Of a stretch of DNA of 64,000 bases, positions 8,862 through 16,131 are shown piece by piece; position 1 is the first letter of the stretch, and every line of letters begins with the position of its first letter. The translations under genes and the position numbers were made by a program. The notes beneath the pieces were generated by a model, which worked only from the letters and a program-made list of their open reading frames with translations, did no database searches and was not told the DNA's origin. The DNA is taken from contig CAYFMQ010000001.1 in assembly GCA_964344255.1 (NCBI GenBank), forward strand, positions 124,001 to 188,000, given 5' to 3'. The stretch comes from JAJFIE01 sp964344255 (lineage in GTDB: Bacteria > Pseudomonadota > Alphaproteobacteria > Rhodospirillales > Casp-alpha2).

Positions 8862-10007
8862 TCAAGCGACTTTCGCGATTGATTTTTTGGGATCGTAGAA
8901 CGGAATCTCGACAACGGTCGCCTTTGCAGGCCCCATAGAGGTTTCGACTTCGAGGACTGTGCCGGGTTCGGCGTTCTCGACCGAGACCATGGCCAGCGCG
9001 ATGTTCTTATCAAGGCGCGGCGAATAGACGGCCGAGGTTACCTTGCCCACAGCATCACCGTTCTTGCCAACCGGCCAGAACGTGGTGTTCGGTCCGCTCA
9101 GGCGTTCGCAGTCCAGATGAAGCCCAACCTGCTTGCGGGATACACCTGTGTCTCGGATTTTCTGCAAGGCTTGCTTGCCGATGAAGTCCGCTTCCATATC
9201 CACATTGACCAAACGGTCCATGCCCAATTCATAGGGGTTGGTGTGGATGTCAGCGTCGGCATGATAGGAGAGCATGCCGCCCTCGATCCTGCGAATGGTC
9301 GACGTATGACCGGGTTTCAGGCCAAATGGCTGTCCCGCGTCCATGATCGTTTCCCACAACTCACCGCCGCGCGAACCGTCCCGCAGATAGAGCTCATATC
9401 CAAGTTCGCTGGACCAGCCGGTGCGCGATACGATGAGCGGAATGCCATTGAGCTCAACCTCGCGTAACCAGTAATAACGCAGGTCCATAATCTCATCACC
9501 GAACATCACGCGCATGATTTCGCCTGATTTTGGTCCCTGCAATTGCAGGGGCGACACGTCCGGTTCACAGATTGAGACGTCGAGACCGCTATTTATGGCA
9601 ACACCCTGTGCCCAGAGAAGGATGTCGCTGTCGGCCAAAGAAATCCAAAAATGGTTCTCTGCCAATCTCAACAAGATCGGGTCATTGAGAATACCGCCAT
9701 CCGCATTGGTGATCAGGATGTACTTGCATTGACCTACCGACAGGTTGGACAGATCGCGGGGCGTCAGCCGCTGGACGAACTCCGCAGCATCCGGCCCTGT
9801 GATTTCAACCTGGCGCTCCACTGCGACGTCACAGAGGATCGCTTCGTTGACAAGGTTCCAGAAGTTTTCTTCCGGATCGCCAAAATCGCGGGGAATGTAC
9901 ATGTGGTTGTAAACCGAAAATGCCTGCGCGCCCCAGCGAACCGTTGCGTTGAAGTATGGTGATTTTCGGATCTGTGTTCCAAAACCAAATTTTTCTGAAT
10001 TAGTCAC
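8862..10007 (-). CDS. DmdA-like aminomethyltransferase-fold demethylase (DMSP demethylase family)
   Basis: The 381-residue product has the GcvT fold and resembles dimethylsulfoniopropionate demethylase more than glycine cleavage T protein. Landmarks are FSVYNHM (about residues 30-36), VERQVEITGPDA (63-74), GQCKYILITNADGGILNDP (92-110) and LADSDILLWAQG. DmdA moves a methyl group from DMSP to tetrahydrofolate, giving methylmercaptopropionate. Distantly related DmdA-like clades may use other methylated substrates, so no gene symbol is assigned. The start is probably the GTG at 10007, which has AAAGG nine bases upstream; a TTG at 10016 abuts that site. The gene leads an OsmC and crotonase group and follows an Lrp-type regulator gene. 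Confidence 0.8.
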   Translation of the reverse strand: MTNSEKFGFGTQIRKSPYFNATVRWGAQAFSVYNHMYIPRDFGDPEENFWNLVNEAILCDVAVERQVEITGPDAAEFVQRLTPRDLSNLSVGQCKYILITNADGGILNDPILLRLAENHFWISLADSDILLWAQGVAINSGLDVSICEPDVSPLQLQGPKSGEIMRVMFGDEIMDLRYYWLREVELNGIPLIVSRTGWSSELGYELYLRDGSRGGELWETIMDAGQPFGLKPGHTSTIRRIEGGMLSYHADADIHTNPYELGMDRLVNVDMEADFIGKQALQKIRDTGVSRKQVGLHLDCERLSGPNTTFWPVGKNGDAVGKVTSAVYSPRLDKNIALAMVSVENAEPGTVLEVETSMGPAKATVVEIPFYDPKKSIAKVA

Positions 10008-10031
10008 TGTTTTCAACCTTTATCAGGAATA

Positions 10032-10046
10032 GTCCGACAATCGGAC
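10032..10046. promoter_or_regulatory. 15-base palindrome before the DmdA-like gene, candidate Lrp/AsnC operator
   Basis: GTCCGA-CAA-TCGGAC has perfect 6-base arms around a 3-base centre, 24 bases before the likely GTG start. Lrp/AsnC regulators typically bind about 15-base imperfect palindromes, and one is encoded immediately upstream. The link is inferred from size and position. Confidence 0.45.
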
Positions 10047-10188
10047 ACGGTCATGTGTTGCTGGCGGGATATGTACCACCAACGCATAATTTCGGTGGAC
10101 TAAAGATCAGCGAGTGACAGACTAAATAGTCTTAATTTAAGGCATGATAAGCCTGTTCAGTCTCTCTCTGGTAATAGGTGCTTTTAAC

Positions 10189-10671
10189 CTATGTCTCGAC
10201 TAACCGCTCAAGGTTCGGTTGTGCAGATTTGACGATTCTAGTGACGATATAGGTCATGTAACGGTCGATACTCAATTCTTCGGAAAGTAGCGTGTCCATC
10301 ATGCTCTGGAAGCTCTCAAGGTCCGGCGTAATGACTCGCATAACATAGTCCATGCCGCCCCCGGTTGCGACGCATTCAGTAATCTCGCTCAATTCTGCAA
10401 TCCGAGTTTCAAATCGTTCGAAATCAGATTTGCGATGGCTGCTGAGTGAAACCGTCACGACCACTTGGCTAACGTTAGCGATGGCATCAAGGGCAATATC
10501 CGCTCGATATCCACGAATTAAACCGGCTTTTTTGAGCTTATCCAATCGCGCCCAGCAGGGCGTAGGCGATAGGTTGACCAGTTCTGCGAGCTTTGACTTG
10601 CTCAGAGGCCCGTGTCTCTGAACAGCGCTTAGTATGCGTACGTCGGTTGCGTCTAATCTGGTTTTTTTCAT
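10189..10671 (-). CDS. Lrp/AsnC-family transcriptional regulator
   Basis: A 160-residue protein with an N-terminal winged HTH (about residues 5-65, recognition region LVNLSPTPCWARLDKLKKAG). The C-terminal RAM/AsnC ligand-binding domain (about 70-150) contains the ATGGGMDYVMRVITPD segment. Such proteins sense amino acids or related metabolites and often control the neighbouring catabolic operon. Here the DmdA-like operon begins 181 bases downstream on the same strand, with a palindrome in between. A smaller palindrome, TTGAG-AGC-CTCAA at 10693-10705, lies 21 bases upstream of its own start and could serve autoregulation. The ligand is unknown. Confidence 0.9.
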   Translation of the reverse strand: MKKTRLDATDVRILSAVQRHGPLSKSKLAELVNLSPTPCWARLDKLKKAGLIRGYRADIALDAIANVSQVVVTVSLSSHRKSDFERFETRIAELSEITECVATGGGMDYVMRVITPDLESFQSMMDTLLSEELSIDRYMTYIVTRIVKSAQPNLERLVET

Positions 10672-11054
10672 TCCGGTCAGTTTCTTCCGACGTTGAGAGC
10701 CTCAATAAGGCCTCATCAACCTCTTAGCCATAAGGAAAGTTCAACCATTGAGAATGAGTGATATTATACATCAAAATCACGCAGTGGAATGTCCGCAACG
10801 GGTCACAAGCTGACAAATTGAAAGCTCGCTGACCACGTCTGCTTCCATCCTAAAAGCTGACACTTTCCGTTTTTCTTGACTTTTACCTTAAAATATGCTT
10901 ATATTCCTAGTTTGGTTTTATGCTCTTTAACATGGTGAATACGTCTATCGGCGTGATTTCGTATGTCCGCATATGATCATTCTATGACCGTGCTTGAGCC
11001 GGGTTCAGCCAGGTGCGGTGATTTTTAGGGATTTGGGAAGGCCGCGTTACAAAA

Positions 11055-11166
11055 GTCTACAAATGTCTACATTATTATGGAAAATAATCCGGCCTAAGTA
11101 ATTGAAACTAAAGAAAACACAAAGGTTAACGCGCAAAAAAGTCTACAAAAGTAGACAAATGTCTAC
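11055..11166. repeat. Helically phased GTCTAC operator-like array
   Basis: The hexamer GTCTAC occurs at 11055 and 11065, then at 11141 and 11161, with its inverse GTAGAC at 11151. Spacing within each cluster is exactly 10 bases, one helical turn. GTAGACAAATGTCTAC (11151-11166) is a perfect palindrome with 7-base arms and an AA centre, and its core GACA-N2-TGTC resembles BlaI/CopY-type operators. The array fits cooperative binding of a repressor not encoded in the window. Confidence 0.5.
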
Positions 11167-11192
11167 ATTTTGTTGAATTTCAATGACTTAAC

Positions 11193-11215
11193 CCGGGTGG
11201 GGTGACCCTACCCGG
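11193..11215. terminator. GC-rich hairpin downstream of the DUF411 gene
   Basis: Two 11-base arms (11193-11203 and 11205-11215) pair with a single G-T wobble. They lie after the stop of the minus-strand DUF411 gene. No T run follows on the minus strand, so it is at best an imperfect terminator or an mRNA 3' stabiliser. Confidence 0.35.
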
Positions 11216-11244
11216 AACCGGTGTTTTGAGCGCTGTATATCGGT

Positions 11245-11319
11245 CTGGATTCCCGCCTGCGCGGGAATGACAAGTTCCGAATTTGTCCAGCTGTCACCCC
11301 CGCGAAGGCAGGGGTCCAG
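11245..11319. repeat. Inverted pair of dRS3-like palindromic repeats
   Basis: The left unit contains ATTCCCGCCTGCGCGGGAAT (11249-11268), matching the ATTCCC-N8-GGGAAT pattern of short dispersed repeats. The right unit (11293-11319) is a diverged copy in inverse orientation (GTCACCCCCGCGAAGGCAGG...). Together they can form one long hairpin. Such elements recur in intergenic DNA of many proteobacteria. Confidence 0.6.
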
Positions 11320-11388
11320 TTTGTTCCTTATGAAGAACGCCATGTACTTGGTGCAGTGCGTAGCGCTTCCATCTAAATGTGATCCGAT

Positions 11389-11826
11389 CTAATAGCGCGC
11401 GTACACGGACGCGCCGTCGTCATCGAACAGGTAAACGTTATAGGGATCTGGAGGCGTGTCCGGAACTTCCATGCCGGGGGAGCCGGTCGGCATGCCCGGC
11501 ACGGCGAGCCCCCGCGCCTTCGGGCGTTCCTGCAACAGGCGATCGATTTCGGCGACCGGCACGTGGCCTTCGATAATGTAGTCTTCAACGACTGCGGTGT
11601 GACAGGAGTACGCCGGTTCGGGAACCTTCAGGATTTCCTTGATGCCGTCCATGTCCTCCTTGTCCCGGACGATCACGGTATAACCGGCGGCCTCGACATG
11701 CTTGATCCATGCCTTGCAGCAGCCGCAGTAGGGGCTCTTGTAAACGGTTATTTCAGCTGCCTGCGCCAAAATCGGCGCAAACAGGAACCCCAGCAGGAAG
11801 GCTATAGGAAGCATGATCAGGCGCAT
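11389..11826 (-). CDS. DUF411 family periplasmic metal-binding protein
   Basis: The 145-residue product has a signal peptide (MRLIMLPIAFLLGFLFAPIL then AQA). The small DUF411 domain shows YCGCCKAW (about residues 33-40) and SCHTAVV (about residues 74-80), cysteines and a histidine that could bind a metal. Family members often sit in copper-related gene groups. The ATG at 11826 has AAGGAGA ten bases upstream; a GTG at 11856 would overlap the preceding gene and disturb the signal peptide. It ends the long minus-strand gene set, 26 bases after the AruI-like gene. What it does beside catabolic enzymes is unclear. Confidence 0.82.
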   Translation of the reverse strand: MRLIMLPIAFLLGFLFAPILAQAAEITVYKSPYCGCCKAWIKHVEAAGYTVIVRDKEDMDGIKEILKVPEPAYSCHTAVVEDYIIEGHVPVAEIDRLLQERPKARGLAVPGMPTGSPGMEVPDTPPDPYNVYLFDDDGASVYARY

Positions 11827-11852
11827 GGTTTTCTCGTCTCCTTCTATCGGGG

Positions 11853-13445
11853 TCACTTATCCAGAACCTCGATCAGGGTCGGGACGTCCGTACCCGCAAC
11901 GGACTTGAGCGCCGCCGTCAGGTCTTCCGGCGTTTCCACCCGCATGGTCTCACAGCCGAACCCCTTGGCGACCATCTGGAAGTCCGGCGAATATTCGATG
12001 CAGCCGACGGGGTCGATCTGGTCGGCGATCATGTAATCGCTGATCGTCTGGTAACCTTCGTTGTTCCATAGCAGGATGACGATCCCCGCCTTGGCTTCCA
12101 CGGCGGACGCCAGTTCACCGATGGTGAACAGCATGCCACCGTCGCCGGTGACGCAGATCACCGGCCTGTCCGGTGCGGCGATCTTTGCGCCGATGGAAGC
12201 CGGAAGCCCGTAGCCCAGCGTGCCGTAGCCGGTCGCCGAGTTGAAATAGGACCGCGTGCTTGGCGCTTCGAAGACATGGTTGGCGGAATAGATCGGCTTG
12301 GTGGAGTCGCCGACGATAACGGGATCGTCATGCGCCGCCAGAATGGCGTCGAACCAGGGCTTGTGGACATTGGCCCAATCGCCGATTTCCGCTTCGCTGT
12401 CGCGTTTGATGGCGGCGATCATCTCGGCGCGTTTGGAAGTGGCCGCAAAGCCGCGATTGGCGAGTTCCCCGGCGATGGCCGTTAATGCCAGCTTCGCATC
12501 GCTGACGACGGCCAGGTCGGGCCGGAAATTCCGGGTTGTCTGGTCGGCCTCGATATCGATGCGGATGAGCTTGCCGTAAATATCGAGATTACCTTCGCGG
12601 TAGACATCGTAATCGGTTTCGCCCATTTCCGTGCCGACGGCGAGGATGACGTCCGCCTGTTCCAGGTATTTCCGCATGGGGCCATAGGGAATATAGGAAC
12701 CGCACGATAAGGGGTGGCCGATGGGCAGCACACCCTTGGCATTGATGGTGAGCGCCGTCGGCGCATCCAGGGCCTCGACGACGGCCTGTGCTTCCGGCCC
12801 CGCATCCACCGTGCCGCCGCCTAAGAACACCAGCGGGTTTTCGGCGCTTTCCAGCAGGTCGACCACCTGCGAGACGGCGTCCGGCGACGGCGCCGGACGG
12901 GTGGCGCGGACCGGATGGGGCCGCTTCACATGGTCGGCGGATACCTGAAAGATGTCGATGGGAATTTCGATGTGCACGGGGCGGGGCCTGGAGCCCTCGA
13001 AAATAGCGAAGGCGCGGGCCAGCACACCCGGCAGGTCGTCGGGGCGCATGATGGTCTGGCTGAAGGCGCTCACCCCCTCGATCAGCGCCGTCTGGTTGGC
13101 GAGTTCGTGCAGGTGCCCCTCACCCAGGCCGCGTTCATTGTGGGCATTGGTGGACGAAATCACCAGCATGGGCACGGAATCGCCGTAGGCCTGGCCCATG
13201 GCCGTCGCAATATTGGTCATCCCCGGCCCGGTGATGATGAAGCAAACACCGGGCTTGCCGGTGACGCGGGCGTAACCGTCGGCCATGAAACCGGCGCCCT
13301 GTTCGTGGCGGGGGGTGACATGGCGAATGTCGGCGCGCTGCAGACCGCGGTAGAGCTCAAGCGTATGCACGCCCGGAATGCCGAACACCGTATCGACGCC
13401 GTATGATTCCAGCAGTTCGGTAAGAAATTCGCCGCAAGTCGTCAT
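11853..13445 (-). CDS. Thiamine-diphosphate enzyme, probable 5-guanidino-2-oxopentanoate decarboxylase (AruI-like)
   Basis: A 530-residue member of the acetolactate synthase/benzoylformate decarboxylase family. The N-terminal pyrimidine-binding domain has the conserved glutamate in TPRHEQGAG (about residue 48). A central domain and a C-terminal pyrophosphate domain with GDGGMLFT...LLWNN (about residues 410-440) follow. Decarboxylation rather than acetolactate synthesis is favoured because no small regulatory subunit gene is present. Two ureohydrolase genes on the same strand suggest a guanidino pathway, in which AruI turns 2-ketoarginine into 4-guanidinobutanal. The substrate is inferred from context and could be another 2-oxoacid. 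The start has AGGAGG eight bases upstream. Confidence 0.78.
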   Translation of the reverse strand: MTTCGEFLTELLESYGVDTVFGIPGVHTLELYRGLQRADIRHVTPRHEQGAGFMADGYARVTGKPGVCFIITGPGMTNIATAMGQAYGDSVPMLVISSTNAHNERGLGEGHLHELANQTALIEGVSAFSQTIMRPDDLPGVLARAFAIFEGSRPRPVHIEIPIDIFQVSADHVKRPHPVRATRPAPSPDAVSQVVDLLESAENPLVFLGGGTVDAGPEAQAVVEALDAPTALTINAKGVLPIGHPLSCGSYIPYGPMRKYLEQADVILAVGTEMGETDYDVYREGNLDIYGKLIRIDIEADQTTRNFRPDLAVVSDAKLALTAIAGELANRGFAATSKRAEMIAAIKRDSEAEIGDWANVHKPWFDAILAAHDDPVIVGDSTKPIYSANHVFEAPSTRSYFNSATGYGTLGYGLPASIGAKIAAPDRPVICVTGDGGMLFTIGELASAVEAKAGIVILLWNNEGYQTISDYMIADQIDPVGCIEYSPDFQMVAKGFGCETMRVETPEDLTAALKSVAGTDVPTLIEVLDK

Positions 13446-13556
13446 CTTTGTCCCCTCCTGGTTTTTCTACAGATGTCATTCCCTGCTTTTGTCTTTTGCC
13501 TAGCGTGCATTCGGCACCGCGGCAACTGAAAAGTCTCTGGCACCCGGCAAACTTTG

Positions 13557-14939
13557 CTACACATCGATCAGCTTGCCGGGGTTGAGGATATTATTGGGAT
13601 CCATCATCCGCTTGATACGGCGCATCAGCTCGATCTCCGCCTCGCTTCGCGCGATGTTCAGGTAAGCCTTCTTTTCAAGCCCGATGCCATGTTCCGCCGA
13701 CACCGAGCCGTTCAGGTCCTTGAGCGGTGAATAAACGATGGAATCCACATCTTCATGGCTGTCCTGATCCACGTTGACGACGGAAAAATGGATGTTGCCG
13801 TCGCCGATGTGTCCCATGGAAAAGAGTTCTGCGCCGCTGAACTGCCCCGTCAGGTCGTCGCGCACCTTCTCGACGTAATCGTCCATGTCTTCGATCTTGA
13901 GGCTGACGTCATAGTAGAAACCTCTGGCGTACTTGCGCTGCTCGGGCTCGAAGTTTTCCCGGATCTGCCAGATCTCCTGCCGCTCCGCTTCGGACTTGGC
14001 GATAACGCCGTCAACCACGTCGCCGGCTTCGATGCGCCCGGCCAGCCGTTCTTCCAGTTCCTCGCGTCCCTTTTCGACATCGGAAACGAAGACCTCCATG
14101 ACGACGTAAAAGGGGGCTTGTTCGGTGAGCGGGGAGTCGACATCGGAATACGAACTCGTGTTCAGTTCGTAATAGTCCCGCCACAGGACTTCGAAGGCGA
14201 CAAGGCCGCCCGCCAGTTCCCTGTCGAAATACCGGAGAAGGCCCATGACCGAGTCCCAGGACGGCACGGCAAGCAGGGCCGTCTCAATGCCCAGGGGCGC
14301 TTCATACAGGCGAAGGACGGCGCGGGTAACGATGCCCAACGTGCCTTCAGAGCCGACAAAAAGCTGGCGCAGATCATAGCCCGTATTGTCCTTGATCAAC
14401 CCCCGCATGGAGGAAACCACGGTGCCGTCAGCCAGCACCGCCTCCAGGCCCAGGACCAGGTCCCGCATCATGCCGTAACGGATAACGCGGATGCCGCCGG
14501 CGTTGGTGGCGATGTTGCCGCCGATGGTGCATGACGCACGGGCTCCCAGGTCGAGCGCGAACATCAGGCCCGCCTCCGCCGCCTTTTCCTGGACGGTCTG
14601 CAGGATGACGCCCGCCTGGACGGTCATGGTCCGGGACTGGGTATCCAGGTCTTCAATGGCCGTCATCCGCTCAAGGGAAAGGGCGATGTCTCCGGGGCCT
14701 GTTTCATGACCTTCAACAAGACCGGTGGTTCCCCCGACCGGCACAATGCTCTGGCCGGCCTCGTTACAGGCCTTGAGCACCTGGGATACTTCCTCCGTAG
14801 ACGCGGGGCGAACCAGCGCCTGGGCCTTGAAGTCGCCGCCGGTCCAGATACCCGCGCTTCTGCCCGCCAGGGAGTCTCCCGTCAGGATGCCCTTGTCGCC
14901 GACGATGCTGGTCAGTTGTGATATCAAGTCAGTGCCCAT
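13557..14939 (-). CDS. FAD-linked D-2-hydroxyacid dehydrogenase (D-lactate/D-2-hydroxyglutarate/GlcD family)
   Basis: The 460-residue product has an FAD-binding PCMH domain: PVGGTTGLVEGH (about residues 67-78) and GGNIATNAGGIRVIRYG (about residues 139-155). The C-terminal FAD-oxidase domain shows MGHIGDGNIHFSVVN (about residues 377-391) and SAEHGIGLEKKAYL (about residues 419-432). These enzymes oxidise D-2-hydroxyacids to 2-oxoacids and pass electrons to ETF or quinone. An L-2-hydroxyglutarate-oxidase-type gene lies in the same set, so D-2-hydroxyglutarate is one candidate substrate; D-lactate or a guanidino hydroxyacid cannot be excluded. It lies 13 bases after the SoxB-like gene. Confidence 0.85.
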   Translation of the reverse strand: MGTDLISQLTSIVGDKGILTGDSLAGRSAGIWTGGDFKAQALVRPASTEEVSQVLKACNEAGQSIVPVGGTTGLVEGHETGPGDIALSLERMTAIEDLDTQSRTMTVQAGVILQTVQEKAAEAGLMFALDLGARASCTIGGNIATNAGGIRVIRYGMMRDLVLGLEAVLADGTVVSSMRGLIKDNTGYDLRQLFVGSEGTLGIVTRAVLRLYEAPLGIETALLAVPSWDSVMGLLRYFDRELAGGLVAFEVLWRDYYELNTSSYSDVDSPLTEQAPFYVVMEVFVSDVEKGREELEERLAGRIEAGDVVDGVIAKSEAERQEIWQIRENFEPEQRKYARGFYYDVSLKIEDMDDYVEKVRDDLTGQFSGAELFSMGHIGDGNIHFSVVNVDQDSHEDVDSIVYSPLKDLNGSVSAEHGIGLEKKAYLNIARSEAEIELMRRIKRMMDPNNILNPGKLIDV

Positions 14940-14952
14940 CTTGCCCCCAATC

Positions 14953-16128
14953 TTATTGTGTCACAGCGCTAGCGTTGTCGATCACGGCGGAAGCCTCCCA
15001 TACGGGCTTACCGCGCCGGAACCGGTCCACCGAGAACGGCGTCATCCTGTCGTCGATATCGCCCGACATCAGGGCCTTGCTCAGAAGCCGCGCCGCGCCC
15101 GGCGCCCCGGCGATGCCATAGGTCCACCCGGCGCTGAACCACAGGTCGTCTGCGTCGGGGTGCGGACCCAACAGGGGTCCTCCGTCCGGGGCCGGATGGA
15201 TCATGCCGCCCCATTGCCTGAGCACCCTTAGAGAAGCCAGACGCGGGAACATCTCGACCAGATGGCGGGCGTAGGTCGGTAGAACATACTCTGTCGACTC
15301 CAACCCTTCGCTCGGTTTCTCGCCGGGGATCTCCGCCCCGCCGACCACTTCGCCCCTGGCGGTCTGGTGCAGGTATGTCAGGCGGTCCACCAGGGCGATC
15401 GCCGGGCCGATGATAGGTCTCGCCGGTTCCAACGCCATGCATTCGATGCGAAGCGGCTCGGCGTCCAGTTCCACACCCGCCAGTTCGGCCAGCGCCGTGC
15501 TTTGCGCCCCGGCGCAGATTACCGTGCGGCTGGCCCGGATGACATGGTCACCGCACCGCACGCCTTCGATTCGCCGGCCGGCGCGTTCAAAGCCGATAAC
15601 CGGGCATTCATAAAACACCCTGACCCCAAAACGCAGGCAGGCCGAATAAGCCGCCGCCATGGCCGCGTGATGCGGCGCGGTGCCGCCTTCTGACAGGAAC
15701 AGCACATCGCGGGTTCGGTCCATGTTGAGAGCAGGTAGCCGACGGCGGATATTCTCCCGCGTCAGGCGCTCCGATTTGACGCCCAAGGTCTTGTGCGCCG
15801 CATGGGCCGTTTCGATGACCCCCTGGGTCGTCTCCGATTCGGCGACGATGGCGTAACCGCGCCGGGTATACATGACATTGCCGCCAAGACGGCAGGACAG
15901 GCCTTTCCATTGTTCAACGGAATACTGGAAGAACCGAATCCATTCCTCGGATGAAAAACCGCCCCTGACCAGCGTGCCGTTACGCCCCGATGCGCCGCCC
16001 TGCCAATACCCGGCATCGAGGACAACGACGTCGCGCATACCTGCCTCGGCCAGATTGAAGGCCAGCAACAACCCTTGTATACCGCCGCCGACGATGACGA
16101 TTTCGGCCTTGTCGGGAAGATCAAGCAT
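14953..16128 (-). CDS. FAD-dependent amine/amino-acid dehydrogenase, SoxB/DAO family
   Basis: A 391-residue DAO-fold flavoprotein with an N-terminal Rossmann motif VIVGGGIQGLLLA (about residues 11-23) and a GGASGRNG segment typical of sarcosine oxidase beta-like and opine-oxidase-like subunits. It probably carries the amine-oxidising site of a heteromeric dehydrogenase. Its partner is the SoxA-like gene, which ends three bases upstream. The substrate could be a secondary amine such as an opine, sarcosine-like compound or D-amino acid; the guanidino context makes an arginine derivative attractive. The start has GGAAGGG nine bases upstream. Confidence 0.82.
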   Translation of the reverse strand: MLDLPDKAEIVIVGGGIQGLLLAFNLAEAGMRDVVVLDAGYWQGGASGRNGTLVRGGFSSEEWIRFFQYSVEQWKGLSCRLGGNVMYTRRGYAIVAESETTQGVIETAHAAHKTLGVKSERLTRENIRRRLPALNMDRTRDVLFLSEGGTAPHHAAMAAAYSACLRFGVRVFYECPVIGFERAGRRIEGVRCGDHVIRASRTVICAGAQSTALAELAGVELDAEPLRIECMALEPARPIIGPAIALVDRLTYLHQTARGEVVGGAEIPGEKPSEGLESTEYVLPTYARHLVEMFPRLASLRVLRQWGGMIHPAPDGGPLLGPHPDADDLWFSAGWTYGIAGAPGAARLLSKALMSGDIDDRMTPFSVDRFRRGKPVWEASAVIDNASAVTQ

Positions 16129-16131
16129 GGC

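Larger units (their letters stand above)
10672..11388. other. 717-base intergenic region with operator-like and hairpin repeats
   Basis: No open frame of useful length was found on either strand. Its left part (about 10740-11180) is markedly AT-rich. It contains a phased GTCTAC array, then a GC-rich hairpin at 11193-11215 and an inverted pair of dRS3-like repeats at 11245-11319. It lies upstream of the Lrp gene and downstream of the DUF411 gene, so it could combine a terminator zone with a regulatory zone. Confidence 0.6.

Noticed and set aside
11041..11170. CRISPR array
   Set aside because: The GTCTAC repeats are only 6 bases long at 10-base steps; there are no 25-35-base repeats with unique spacers.
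10672..11388. tRNA or small protein gene in the gene-free stretch
   Set aside because: No cloverleaf with a CCA end and no open frame with a ribosome site could be found; the structure is explained by palindromic repeats.
11853..13445. Acetolactate synthase large subunit (ilvB)
   Set aside because: No small regulatory subunit gene follows, and the setting is degradative; an AruI-like decarboxylase fits better, though not proven.
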